Source: JACQZO01 sp964512325
Lineage (GTDB): Bacteria; Patescibacteriota; Gracilibacteria; RBG-16-42-10
Assembly (NCBI GenBank): GCA_964512325.1
Contig: CAZEGN010000013.1
Location: 1 to 34,992, forward strand
DNA: 34,992 nucleotides
Reading direction: 5' to 3'
The position numbers were made by a program, and so were the translations under genes. How positions within the stretch are numbered: the stretch's first letter is position 1; each line of letters starts with the position of its first letter. The notes beneath the pieces were generated by a model, which was given only the letters and a program-made list of their open reading frames with translations, had not been told where the DNA came from and ran no database searches. Below are positions 13,124 through 21,198 of the stretch, piece after piece.

Positions 13124-15517
13124 CTAATACAGCACAACAGCTACAAGCATGGTCTCACCTTCAAAAGCAATCCCCATCGCCATTTTGGAAATAGTGCTAT
13201 CCGTCACCGCTGCTTGTAACGCTAACTCCGCAGGCAAATTAACTGAATAGCTCCCTTCGGAAGAAAGAATCCGACCCTGGTTCATGCCTGCATCCAACAA
13301 TAAGGTTCTTAAACTTTCGCTACGTGGATTTTCTGCCCACTGAGCGATCGCATTCTCATATTCATTTCCCAAAGTTAGTGCTGGCAAGTTTACATTGGCA
13401 CGGTTGGCATTAATACGTCCCAGAGTCTTTTCAGCAATGGCTTCCTTTTCAGAGTTTGTAATAGGCTGACTAATAAATGAACGTGGTGAAAACTCTTGAA
13501 CCGCATATAAAAAGCCCTCCGGACTACGAGCCAAGCCAATACCCACTTGTGCCCAGCGTTGATCAAGCAAATTTAAGCGATGCACAGCACTTCGCTTTAA
13601 CCCCTCGTCGATTGAGTTCAAGTCAATGCTAAACGCAATGTTTTCTCCTACCGGCAAAACGATATCAAATGCCAGCTTTCTTTGATCAGGTCCCTTACCG
13701 TTTTTATCTTTATGAGAAAAGTACTTCTTAGCGACCATATCATCGGCATGCGCTTGTGCAAAGCGACTCAGATCAGCGTTTAAAGCAACAGGTGTACGAT
13801 TTAGCTTGGTCCGTAAATCATTAATTTTCTTGACTAGTTCTTGAGCCATCATAGTTCTTTCTGTACTAGATAAAGGTTCCTTACTTGTCACCACCCGACC
13901 TTCTTGAGCAGCGATGAAGTCAGGCAAAATAGGCACACCTTCTACACGATAAATAGGTGTATTAAGCACTGCTAAACCTTCAGTATCATTCACCTCTAAA
14001 AAGTACACACCACTATCTGGGAGCTGAATATTCAGTTCCCAAGGAATACCCGAATTTAAAATATCATTATCTACTGCTTGTAGCGAAAACACTTGCACGT
14101 TACCGGAAGGAAGAATAATTTCGGCATAATTTGATAATGGGATATTAGCTTTGCCATTAAGTTTTAAGCTGGTCGCTGTAGTAAATAAAGGCAATGCATC
14201 ATTGATCAGTAGATTGGCCTTATCCCAAGTTCTAAAATGGTGTGTTAAAGCATTAAATGACCAACGATAAGGCGCGCTATAATCTTGGAGAGTTGCCAGG
14301 TGAGAAGCGGCTAGAGCTTGGGTTAAACTACAATCCATTTCGCCTTCTTCAAAACCAGTAAACATTTGATAATCAACTTTCCATTTATTGCCACTCGAGA
14401 TAATTGTTCTTGCTATCTCCTTTCTTCCTTGCACACAGCTTAATTGGAATACAGTTCTATTTTGACTTCCGCTCCACATCAGCCACGTATGTCCATCTGC
14501 ATCATAAGAAAACTGAGCACCAGCCAACGCTGCTAGTTTATCATTTGTACCCTTTTGCCATTCATTCACTACCGCAATTGCTACTGAAGGAGAACTCTTG
14601 CTGTCGTCAGCGACCAAGGCCAAGTGATATTGCCCCGCTTCAGGGAAATAAAGATCAAAAGTAGCCGTACCATTAGTCACTTTATACTCCCAGACAGACT
14701 GCTCTCCATTTTCGGCTTCAATAATGACCTTTACCTTATCATTGCTTGTATTTACCGTGACCGGGTAATACGAGTTGGCAACCATAGTTTTGGCAATTGG
14801 CGTCTGTATGGTCATGTTCTTAAATATTGACGCACTATGTGTTCCCTCAACCACTTTTACATTGGCGGCCGGTTCAGGATAGATCTCGATATCACTGTGC
14901 TCTCGCAAGTAAAGCAAGCGATACATCATTTCTGCTACCTCACCCCGTTTAATAGCCTCACCTGTACCTAAAGTTTTACTAGAAAATTTGCCAGGAATTA
15001 TTTTTTGCGCCCGCGCTGCAATCACATATGGTGCTAGGGGATCATTTTTAGCCAAATCAGTGTATGGCGAGCTCAACACTGCACCGGTTCCTACCTTGTT
15101 AATATTAAGCAGCATTTTGATAGCTTCCGCACGAGACGTTGACTGACTAGGCCGATAGGTACCATCACTATAACCATTCACAATGCCCTTTTCCTGGGCA
15201 TAAATTACATATTGTCTCAAGGTATTCTGAGCAGTGACATCCGGAAACGGTGAGGCTGCATCTGCCCATTCAGCCGTATCAATGCCCGCTCCCTCCAGGG
15301 CAATTTTCAAAAGCTCGGCCCTGGTGATCTGATTTTCCGGACCAAAATTAACACCATCATAGCCACGCACAATTCCCTTCTCCTTTAAAACCTGGATAGC
15401 GTTAGCATAGGGATGATCTGCCGCCACGTCTTTAAAATTGCTGGCCGCAAACACACTAAAGGGAGCAGCGCTTAGTTGGGCCACTATAATAGCAACAGCT
15501 AATAATTTACTTTTCAT
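13124..15517 (-). CDS. SLH- and CAP-domain secreted surface protein
   Basis: A 797-residue exported protein. Signal peptide 1-24 (ends SVFA). Three SLH modules at about 27-70 (FKDVAADHPYANAIQVL, GIVRGYDG), 91-135 (FPDVTAQN, GIVNGYSDGTYRP) and 150-200 anchor it to the cell wall. Beta-rich regions at 215-320 and 440-525 look like Ig-type spacers. A CAP/SCP domain spans 558-678, with ADLSRFAQAHADDMVAKKYF, SHKDK, PVGENIAF and YAVQEFSP containing the His/Glu residues of the CAP cavity. A second, shorter CAP-like segment (INANRANVNLPALTLGNEYE, 702-721) ends the protein. This second copy lacks the key His and is degenerate. Bacterial CAP proteins are usually secreted, with little known activity. The gene overlaps the rppH-like gene by four bases and stops three bases before the nuclease gene. 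Confidence 0.9.
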   Translation of the reverse strand: MKSKLLAVAIIVAQLSAAPFSVFAASNFKDVAADHPYANAIQVLKEKGIVRGYDGVNFGPENQITRAELLKIALEGAGIDTAEWADAASPFPDVTAQNTLRQYVIYAQEKGIVNGYSDGTYRPSQSTSRAEAIKMLLNINKVGTGAVLSSPYTDLAKNDPLAPYVIAARAQKIIPGKFSSKTLGTGEAIKRGEVAEMMYRLLYLREHSDIEIYPEPAANVKVVEGTHSASIFKNMTIQTPIAKTMVANSYYPVTVNTSNDKVKVIIEAENGEQSVWEYKVTNGTATFDLYFPEAGQYHLALVADDSKSSPSVAIAVVNEWQKGTNDKLAALAGAQFSYDADGHTWLMWSGSQNRTVFQLSCVQGRKEIARTIISSGNKWKVDYQMFTGFEEGEMDCSLTQALAASHLATLQDYSAPYRWSFNALTHHFRTWDKANLLINDALPLFTTATSLKLNGKANIPLSNYAEIILPSGNVQVFSLQAVDNDILNSGIPWELNIQLPDSGVYFLEVNDTEGLAVLNTPIYRVEGVPILPDFIAAQEGRVVTSKEPLSSTERTMMAQELVKKINDLRTKLNRTPVALNADLSRFAQAHADDMVAKKYFSHKDKNGKGPDQRKLAFDIVLPVGENIAFSIDLNSIDEGLKRSAVHRLNLLDQRWAQVGIGLARSPEGFLYAVQEFSPRSFISQPITNSEKEAIAEKTLGRINANRANVNLPALTLGNEYENAIAQWAENPRSESLRTLLLDAGMNQGRILSSEGSYSVNLPAELALQAAVTDSTISKMAMGIAFEGETMLVAVVLY

Positions 15518-15972
15518 GTCGAAGCAATTTTAAGGATAGGAAGAAACTCCTGCAAAACTGCGGAGTAAATCAATTTTCGAGCAGGGAAGATTTGGTCAAT
15601 CACCTCTTCTGGCTTAACCCACTTAAATGCAGTTAAACGACCGCCTTTTTCCAAAGCAATCTCAGCATCAGTCCCCCAGTAAAGTACCAAAAAATAACGT
15701 TGTTCCTGGCCCACTGTACTATCGCCATCATCATCATTTTTATCTTTGCCTGGCCATTCATAGCGATAGAGATTTTTTGACTTGTAAAGCAAAGAAAATT
15801 TGGGAGAGCCTAACTCTTCTTGCAGCTCACGCAGCACCGCTTGCTCTTCATTTTCGCCCTCATCTACTCCGCCTTGTGGAAACTGCCAATGCTCCACTGG
15901 AACATTGCGCTTACAAATCATTATTTCCTTATTATGATTAACCACAACGGCAGCTACATTTGATCGGTACAT
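15514..15972 (-). CDS. RppH-like Nudix hydrolase
   Basis: A 152-residue Nudix protein with an intact box: G-x5-E-x7-REL-x-EE-x-G at about residues 34-56, beginning QGGVDEGE. The opening MYRSNVAAVVVNHNKEIMIC, the HWQFPQGG word and the ending region FKWVKPEEV-(x)-QIFPARKLIY are characteristic of RppH (RNA pyrophosphohydrolase) and bacterial Ap4A hydrolases. RppH removes pyrophosphate from mRNA 5' ends and triggers decay. An acidic loop, KDKNDDDGDS (about 78-88), is an insertion compared with typical RppH. First gene of the minus-strand run to 9375; its last four bases overlap the SLH/CAP start (ATGA). The choice between RppH and Ap4A hydrolase is uncertain, so no symbol is given. Confidence 0.88.
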   Translation of the reverse strand: MYRSNVAAVVVNHNKEIMICKRNVPVEHWQFPQGGVDEGENEEQAVLRELQEELGSPKFSLLYKSKNLYRYEWPGKDKNDDDGDSTVGQEQRYFLVLYWGTDAEIALEKGGRLTAFKWVKPEEVIDQIFPARKLIYSAVLQEFLPILKIAST

Positions 15973-16026
15973 AGGAATAACATCAGTATTTCGGAGTATA
16001 GAATAACATAAGAATTATGAATTCAA

Positions 16027-16162
16027 AATTCGGAACTCGGAATTGAAAAGGCCGAGCGCGGAGAAGAGCGAAGATGTGGCTCAGAGAAGCAGGCGTTCAC
16101 TTTCTTTCTGTCATCTTGCGCTTGTCGAATCCATCCGCTCTCCGACCTCCGCATTCCGAATT
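16027..16162. repeat. Inverted repeat bounding an intergenic repeat
   Basis: AATTCGGAA at 16027-16035 and TTCCGAATT at 16154-16162 are exact inverse copies, about 118 bases apart, in the 225-base gap between the rppH-like gene and the next minus-strand gene. It is related to the AATTCG-type repeats elsewhere. No terminator is evident for 16198 or upstream of rppH. Confidence 0.45.
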
Positions 16163-16197
16163 GTTCCCCTCTTTTTCACCTTGTGCTCTGGACCGTC

Positions 16198-17130
16198 TTA
16201 GAGTTTGGTTGTAGCCAATAGTTGCGCAACCTCTTTGTGCACAAATTCTTTCCAGAAACGAATTGCTGCTTGCGCAGCTTGTTGCTGAATGTATTTTCTA
16301 GCTCTATTTTCACTTGCTGCGGCTGCTCTTACTAATGGATTTTCATGATTGGCAGCGACATGCGACATGATGTATAAGTCTGGGCCAGTCAGCATTTGAT
16401 TAAATTCTTTTTTTGCCGCCTCCAAACTGGCCTTATCCGCATTAAGTTTTCTCTTTTCGCCCAGAGAAGCAACATTAGTAGCGCTTGTGCCATCATCAAT
16501 ATTCATTTGCAATCCTGTGCCAAATGAATTCAGAAAGGCCAAGCCACCTAAACCTTGTTTGATCATGTCTGCCCGCGCTTCCTCCTTAGCTTTGTTTTCA
16601 AACTCAGACAGGAGTCGTGTTTGAGTATCTAGCCAGTGCACAGTAATAGCACGCGCTAGATCATCAACAATCTTTCCAAGGCCCGCTAAATGCTGTTTTA
16701 ATAACATCGTCTTTCTAGCCTCAATTTGAGTCTTGATATCCTTTACCTCTGGACTCTCTCTTGGCACTAGCAATGAACCTTGACTTGCCGGCATATTCCA
16801 CTTCTGACGAGCAATGTAATTATTTAATGCTGCCTGTTGATCAGTACTAAGCGCAACGCCCTTACTTCTTAGCTGTTTAACCAACTCTTGCATAACAATC
16901 GCTTCCTGTGCCATATGTGTCGTCTCGAAGCGCTCTAAATCTGCACTCATTAAATTTAATGGCAATTTTGCATCCGCCTTCTCATCACCCATTTCACGCA
17001 TCGCCAACACAGACTGAGCATTTAAGTCATTCAGTTCTTTTATTTTCTCGGTTATTACTTCATGATCAGACGATACACCTTTGTCTGTATCATGTGCACC
17101 AACTACTAAGCGCAAATGCCCTCCCCGCAT
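16198..17130 (-). CDS. Unknown 310-residue helical protein
   Basis: No family recognised. An ATG at 17130 starts a protein MRGGHLRLVVGAHDTDKGVS; a longer frame from 17214 would add 28 residues (with SRSYLQYNKRSNKYKHM) without better start signals, so the shorter form is preferred with moderate confidence. It is soluble and largely helical, with long amphipathic stretches (HEVITEKIKELNDLNAQSVL, AIVMQELVKQLRSKGVALS, KEARADMIKQGLGGLAFLNS, AQAAIRFWKEFVHKEVAQLL). A coiled-coil arrangement is likely. It stands 127 bases downstream of the HerA gene and could be its partner only by position; no NurA-type nuclease motif is seen. The 225 bases after its stop contain repeats. Confidence 0.72.
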   Translation of the reverse strand: MRGGHLRLVVGAHDTDKGVSSDHEVITEKIKELNDLNAQSVLAMREMGDEKADAKLPLNLMSADLERFETTHMAQEAIVMQELVKQLRSKGVALSTDQQAALNNYIARQKWNMPASQGSLLVPRESPEVKDIKTQIEARKTMLLKQHLAGLGKIVDDLARAITVHWLDTQTRLLSEFENKAKEEARADMIKQGLGGLAFLNSFGTGLQMNIDDGTSATNVASLGEKRKLNADKASLEAAKKEFNQMLTGPDLYIMSHVAANHENPLVRAAAASENRARKYIQQQAAQAAIRFWKEFVHKEVAQLLATTKL

Positions 17131-17257
17131 ATGTTTATATTTATTACTTCTCTTATTATACTGCAAATAAGACCTAGAGAGAAGCGGCAAGAAATGACTT
17201 AAGTCATCCAGCAATGTCTCCTTTTCCTCCTATCCTAGTTCCTCTCTGCGCACGACT

Positions 17258-18829
17258 TTACTTATTGCCAAACAGCTCATCAATTGCATTTTCCACATTT
17301 GATTGCAGCGACTTGTAGAAAGTCTCATCGTAATCACATACGCGTACTTGCGTGGCAATAGGCAGAGCATGACCTAAAAGCAATACTTGTTTCTTGCTAT
17401 CAAGTGTAGATAGCCAGTATTTAAGCGTTTGCTTATCTTGAACACCAGTAAATACAGCATCGATATCATCAGGATCATTAAGCATGGCTACAATGCGAGT
17501 CCCAATTTGAGATAAGATCTCGCGATCAATTGATGATGGTCTCTGATCAATAATCAGCAACGTAACGGAGTATTTACGCATTTCACGGGCAATCGTACCA
17601 AAGGTAGTACTGCGCGCTACTCTTCCCTGTAAAAACTTATGAGCCTCCTCAATTACAATCATTAAAGGAATGACTTTATCCGCCACCTGCTGACTTTGCA
17701 TGTATCGCTCTGTAGCCTGGACGTATCGGTGATGAATCAGACGTGTCAAAATATTTGCCACCAACATATATGTCATCACACTATTTTGATGACCGAATTC
17801 TAGCACCACAGTCTTACCAGACTGCAAAGCCATAAATAGCTCATCCAATTGCTTCGCATTACCTTCACGCAAAAAGGGCAGACTAATCACACGTTGCAAT
17901 TTGCGATAAAGCGCTAATAAAGTCCCTTCACCGACACCGAAAAATTCAGACTCACCCTTTACATTTAAAGGATCCAACGTCGTTAACCTGCTCATCCAAT
18001 CATCTCCTACCTTTTTCTGCACAATCGCAATACCATCAAGCATGGCCTGGCTTAGATCTAGCTCTTCACTGAGCAATGCAATATCATCCAGACTAATCAT
18101 ATTGGGAGCAATATTGAGCACATGATCAGGCTTTGCGCCTCTAGCTTTAGACGCTTCAGGATCCAATGTAAAAATTAAAACCTGGGCTGGGAAAAGCTGC
18201 TTTAAGCCTTTTACTTTGCCTGTGCCTTGTTCACTAGTTGTTTCCCAACCGTATTCACTGTGCATATCAAAGATCAAGTTGGCTACTTTATTAGTATGGA
18301 TCAATTGTGCAAGCACAATACGAGCCAAAAAAGATTTGCCAGTTCCAGATTTACCAAAAATACCATTACTACGTTCAATAAACTTCTTTGATTCCATCAC
18401 CACAGGCACATTCATCTCCAAAGGTTCACCTAAGTAAATATGGTCATCATCCTTAGGACCATAAATAAGTGCAATGTCATCTTCTAAGGCAAAACGAACC
18501 TTTCTACCAGGCAAGGGAATCGAACGCACAGCAAAGAGCTCTCCACTGCTATATGCTTTTACAGCCTTAACTGAAATTGTCTGAGCAATGAAAAGTTGCA
18601 TTAAATCAGCCCGCTTAGGAATAGTATGCAGCATGGGCTGATCAAGCAAATCTGGAAACCATTCTGTGTGCAAATTTGTAATCTGTGCATACAGCCATTC
18701 TTGATTCGAGCCTTCAATTACAATCAGCTGACCAATACGCAAAGAGGACATTGCGTCAGGATTGGTTACCCGAACAGCAATGCCCTCTATAAAGTCACTG
18801 GTTAACACATAGCCAATATCCTGGACCAT
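17258..18829 (-). CDS. HerA-type hexameric ATPase (DUF87)
   Basis: A 523-residue protein. Residues 1-120 form a HAS-barrel-like beta domain (YVLTSDFIEGIAVRVTNP; GQLIVIEG); then the RecA-like core with Walker A GKSGTGKS at about 159-166, SxxDMHSEYGW (about 188-196) and Walker B VIEEAHKFLQ (about 390-399), followed by RSTTFGTIAREMRKYSVTLL and IDQRPSSIDREILSQIGTRI, the arginine-finger-type region. HerA/FtsK-like pumps translocate DNA; archaeal HerA partners NurA in end resection. Bacterial members occur in many defence systems, but no nuclease partner is recognisable here, so a housekeeping role is the default. It follows rpmB by 11 bases and probably shares its transcript. Confidence 0.9.
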   Translation of the reverse strand: MVQDIGYVLTSDFIEGIAVRVTNPDAMSSLRIGQLIVIEGSNQEWLYAQITNLHTEWFPDLLDQPMLHTIPKRADLMQLFIAQTISVKAVKAYSSGELFAVRSIPLPGRKVRFALEDDIALIYGPKDDDHIYLGEPLEMNVPVVMESKKFIERSNGIFGKSGTGKSFLARIVLAQLIHTNKVANLIFDMHSEYGWETTSEQGTGKVKGLKQLFPAQVLIFTLDPEASKARGAKPDHVLNIAPNMISLDDIALLSEELDLSQAMLDGIAIVQKKVGDDWMSRLTTLDPLNVKGESEFFGVGEGTLLALYRKLQRVISLPFLREGNAKQLDELFMALQSGKTVVLEFGHQNSVMTYMLVANILTRLIHHRYVQATERYMQSQQVADKVIPLMIVIEEAHKFLQGRVARSTTFGTIAREMRKYSVTLLIIDQRPSSIDREILSQIGTRIVAMLNDPDDIDAVFTGVQDKQTLKYWLSTLDSKKQVLLLGHALPIATQVRVCDYDETFYKSLQSNVENAIDELFGNK

Positions 18830-18840
18830 GTGGTAATTCG

Positions 18841-19035
18841 TTATTTAACAAGATTTTTGCTCAAAGTGCGTAATGCACGAGTAGAAACCTTTAGTGTAAC
18901 AAATTGATTAGGACCAATTTGGATGCGGCGTTTTTGCAAATTAGGCAAAAAGCGTCTTCTCGTTGCCTTTAATGAAAAAGGACGATTATTTCCAACACTT
19001 GGAGATTTGCCTGTAAGATCACAACGTCGAGCCAT
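18841..19035 (-). CDS. rpmB: Ribosomal protein bL28
   Basis: A 64-residue bL28. MARRCDLTGKSPSVGNNRPF, TRRRFLPNLQKRRI and VTLKVSTRALRTLSK match the family start to end. The protein sits on the large subunit near the E site. It carries only one Cys (C5), so it is the zinc-free type or a derived form that lost the second CxxC pair. It is separated from the RRM gene upstream by 61 bases containing a strong hairpin, and the HerA gene starts 11 bases after its stop. Start MARRC is typical. No Shine-Dalgarno is visible. Confidence 0.95.
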   Translation of the reverse strand: MARRCDLTGKSPSVGNNRPFSLKATRRRFLPNLQKRRIQIGPNQFVTLKVSTRALRTLSKNLVK

Positions 19036-19066
19036 ACCTAGAGGAAAATTACTAATTACGAATTAC

Positions 19067-19099
19067 TAATTACAACTTGCTAGTGCTTCGTTGTAATTA
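19067..19099 (-). other. 10-base-pair hairpin between RRM gene and rpmB
   Basis: TAATTACAAC (19067-19076) pairs exactly with GTTGTAATTA (19090-19099) around a 13-base loop. It covers the RRM stop codon at 19097-19099. It may act as a 3'-end stabiliser or partial terminator; a T-run is lacking. The left arm contains the dispersed AATTAC repeat. Confidence 0.6.
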
Positions 19100-19420
19100 A
19101 CGAGCGTCGCGAGGACGAGCTTCGTTTACGGTCAATTTGCGACCTTGAACTTCAAAACCATGGAATTTAGCGATAGCCTTTTGAGCATCTTCCTGAGTAG
19201 TAAATTCAACGAAACCAAAACCACGAGGGCGGTTACCGTTCATTTTATCTACTGGTAGATAAACAGAAGCTACTTCAAGATTAAGATCTTCAGCATCAGT
19301 GAAAAGCTTTTGAACTTCATCAGCAGTCATCGCATATGGAAGACCACCAACGAAAAGCTTACGACCCTCTGCAGCTGCATCACCCTGCGCACGTGTGTTG
19401 TTATCAGAAACGATTGACAC
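19097..19420 (-). CDS. RRM RNA-binding protein
   Basis: A single RRM domain. RNP2 is KLFVGGLPYA (about 21-30 in the chosen frame), and RNP1 is RGFGFVEF (about 65-72), with the aromatic residues that stack on RNA. A GTG at 19420 is chosen as start, giving 107 residues beginning VSIVSDNNTRAQGDAAAEGR; the earlier TTG at 19453 falls within a hairpin loop and would add a hydrophobic run unlike the family. The C-terminus is short and basic (NEARPRDAR). Small bacterial RRM proteins of this type are known from Cyanobacteria and other phyla and bind RNA, some being cold-regulated. The leader is long (about 95 bases) and structured, ending in an AU-rich run ATTATTTTTAACTTTATTTT. rpmB follows after 61 bases. 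Confidence 0.88.
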   Translation of the reverse strand: MSIVSDNNTRAQGDAAAEGRKLFVGGLPYAMTADEVQKLFTDAEDLNLEVASVYLPVDKMNGNRPRGFGFVEFTTQEDAQKAIAKFHGFEVQGRKLTVNEARPRDAR

Positions 19421-19441
19421 AAAAATAAAGTTAAAAATAAT

Positions 19442-19465
19442 TGTGTGGCTCAAGTTTGCCCCACA
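19442..19465 (-). promoter_or_regulatory. Leader hairpin upstream of the RRM gene
   Basis: TGTGGGGC pairs with GCCACACA (one G-A mismatch of eight positions) around an eight-base loop, on the minus strand. It lies about 22 bases before the chosen GTG start and is inside the transcript predicted from the promoter at 19522-19549. Possible autoregulatory site for the RRM protein. Confidence 0.5.
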
Positions 19466-19494
19466 AATTCTTTCTCTAGAAACTAGCAGTCAGA

Positions 19495-19520
19495 CTCAAT
19501 GGGAACCTAAAACCATTGAG
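19495..19520 (-). promoter_or_regulatory. 8-base-pair dyad at the RRM transcription start
   Basis: CTCAATGG at 19495-19502 and CCATTGAG at 19513-19520 form a perfect dyad with a 10-base spacer. It overlaps the predicted +1 (near 19515), so it is either an operator or, if transcription starts a little upstream, an RNA stem at the extreme 5' end. Confidence 0.5.
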
Positions 19521-19521
19521 A

Positions 19522-19549
19522 ACTATACTCGTCTACCAGGGAAAGTCAA
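19522..19549 (-). promoter_or_regulatory. Promoter of the RRM gene
   Basis: Minus strand TTGACT at 19544-19549, a 16-base spacer, and TATAGT at 19522-19527. Five of six matches in both boxes. Predicted start near 19515. Confidence 0.65.
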
Positions 19550-19571
19550 CCAAACCAGAGGGAAAGTTAGA

Positions 19572-19643
19572 AATTACAAGTTACAAATTACTAATTACAA
19601 ATGAAGTTGAGAATTTGTCATTGGTCATTTGTAACTTGTAATT
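19572..19643. repeat. 17-base inverted repeat downstream of murA
   Basis: AATTACAAGTTACAAAT at 19572-19588 is perfectly inverted at 19627-19643, two bases from the murA stop at 19646. The 38-base loop contains a second dyad (ACAAAT...ATTTGT). It could form a strong stem in the murA mRNA tail. It is built from the dispersed AATTAC repeat word. Confidence 0.75.
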
Positions 19644-19645
19644 CG

Positions 19646-21175
19646 CTAGATTTCTCTGAGTACGCGAATCTTCGCCCCCAGTTTGTTAAGGCGCTCTGCA
19701 ATTTCTTCATACCCTCGGGCAATCGAGTAAATATTGCGCAAAATAGACTTGCCAGGTGCTGCCAACATTGCAATCAAAATAATCATCGCTGGACGAAGAG
19801 CTGGTGGGCAAACGACCTGAGTAGGTTTTAAAGGCGTAGGTCCTTCCACAAATACACGATGCGGATCTGCCAGAATCATCTGCGCACCCAATTTGGTTAA
19901 TTCCATAAAGTAAATCGCCCGATTCTCGAAAGTCCAATCATGGATAAGTGTTGTACCCTTGGCCTGAGTGGCTATTGGCACAAAGAAAGGCAGATTATCC
20001 TGATTAATACCAGGGTAGGGCAGTGCATGCAGCTTTTCCTCCGGAGCCTTCAATTGTGAAGGGAAAACTTCAATATCTACCAATTTGGTAAAACCATTTT
20101 GTGACAGGTAAGGCTTGGAACGCTTGAATTTCAATCCCATCTTCTTCAGTTTATAAAGCTCCATCTCTAAGAAATCAATTGGACAGCGGCGAATGGTAAT
20201 ATGAGAACCTGTCGTAATAGCAGCACTTAAAAACATCATCGACTCAATGGGATCCTCACTGTTCCAGTACTCGACATCTTGATCAATATCAGGCACCCCC
20301 TCAATGACGATTGTGCTCGTCCCCACCCCCTCTACTCTCACCCCCAATTTCTGCAAAAAACGACACGTCTCTTGCACCATGTAATTGGCAGTTGCAAATT
20401 TAATCGTAGTCTTACCAGGAATTTTTGCGGCAGCAATGGCAATGTTTTCACAAGCAGTATCACCAGCCTCATACATAATCACTGTTGCTGCCTTCATATT
20501 TTTCACTGCTACTTCATAGTTGCTATGCGTCACTTTAATTTTAATGCCCAACTCTTCCAAGCCAAACAGGTGAGCACTTACTGTGCGTTTGCCAAGCTTA
20601 CAGCCAGCAGCATGAGGAAGTGAAAATTTCTCAAAAAGATGAATTAATGGCCCCATCAGCATAATCACTGACCGAGTCTTAATTGCTGCTTCTATATCTA
20701 TTTTCTCAAGAGCAATTTTTGCTGGGGGAACAATCTCTAGACTATTTTTCGCAATCCATTTTGTCTGTACACCAATACTATTCAACACTTCCAACATTCT
20801 ATTTACCTCTTCAATACGTGGTATATTATGAAGCGTTGTCTTTCCTTTATTCAACAATGACGCGCACAGAAGACCCATTGCCCCATTTTTTGAAGCATTA
20901 GTAGTAATTTCACCATGCAATTTGTGTCCTCCCTCAATTTCAAAGTCAATTGAACCAGATGCCAAGCTCACGATCTTCCGATTAAGCGCCTTACTTACAC
21001 GATTCAAAATCTCGGTTGTGAAGTTTTGCTCTCCTTTCTCCATCCGAGCAATCGCACTCTGACTCGTACCAATAAGGTCCGCAAACTCAGCCTGAGTAAG
21101 GCCACGTTGCTCACGCAAATCACGGATAAAATCACCAATTTTTGCCTGTTCCTTTGCGAGAGTGCTGGGAGACAT
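19646..21175 (-). CDS. murA: XRE helix-turn-helix fused to MurA (UDP-GlcNAc enolpyruvyltransferase)
   Basis: A 509-residue protein in two parts. Residues 12-65 are an XRE/Cro-type HTH (FIRDLREQRGLTQAEFADLI and TSQSAIARMEKGE). Residues 75-509 are MurA, the first committed step of peptidoglycan synthesis (PEP plus UDP-GlcNAc), covering both inside-out barrel halves. Catalytic and binding positions are present: K96-N97 (ASKN), R168 in KTRSVIMLMGPL, catalytic Cys192 in AAGCKLGKR, D308, D393 in NQDNLPFF and R419 in FENR. C-terminal RGYEEIAERLNKLGA matches MurA ends. MurA alone is about 420 residues; the excess is exactly the HTH. Start is ATG 21175 with a good promoter, no Shine-Dalgarno, and a perfect dyad inside the promoter, so self-repression by the HTH is a natural idea. 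The fusion may be a family variant. Confidence 0.93.
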   Translation of the reverse strand: MSPSTLAKEQAKIGDFIRDLREQRGLTQAEFADLIGTSQSAIARMEKGEQNFTTEILNRVSKALNRKIVSLASGSIDFEIEGGHKLHGEITTNASKNGAMGLLCASLLNKGKTTLHNIPRIEEVNRMLEVLNSIGVQTKWIAKNSLEIVPPAKIALEKIDIEAAIKTRSVIMLMGPLIHLFEKFSLPHAAGCKLGKRTVSAHLFGLEELGIKIKVTHSNYEVAVKNMKAATVIMYEAGDTACENIAIAAAKIPGKTTIKFATANYMVQETCRFLQKLGVRVEGVGTSTIVIEGVPDIDQDVEYWNSEDPIESMMFLSAAITTGSHITIRRCPIDFLEMELYKLKKMGLKFKRSKPYLSQNGFTKLVDIEVFPSQLKAPEEKLHALPYPGINQDNLPFFVPIATQAKGTTLIHDWTFENRAIYFMELTKLGAQMILADPHRVFVEGPTPLKPTQVVCPPALRPAMIILIAMLAAPGKSILRNIYSIARGYEEIAERLNKLGAKIRVLREI

Positions 21176-21182
21176 GTATAAT
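21154..21182 (+). promoter_or_regulatory. Promoter of the DUF2892-M50 pair, inside the 5' end of murA
   Basis: Plus-strand TTGCGA at 21154-21159, a 17-base spacer, and a perfect TATAAT at 21177-21182. Predicted start near 21189, giving a leader of about 54 bases to the ATG at 21243. It faces the murA promoter, so the two transcripts overlap antisense for a few bases and each polymerase runs through the other's promoter. Confidence 0.6.
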
Positions 21183-21198
21183 GATTAAAGCACTGCAA

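Noticed and set aside
17258..18829. HerA ATPase as half of a HerA-NurA or Sir2-HerA type defence pair
   Set aside because: Adjacent genes (rpmB and an unknown helical protein) show no nuclease, Sir2 or DUF4297 motif.
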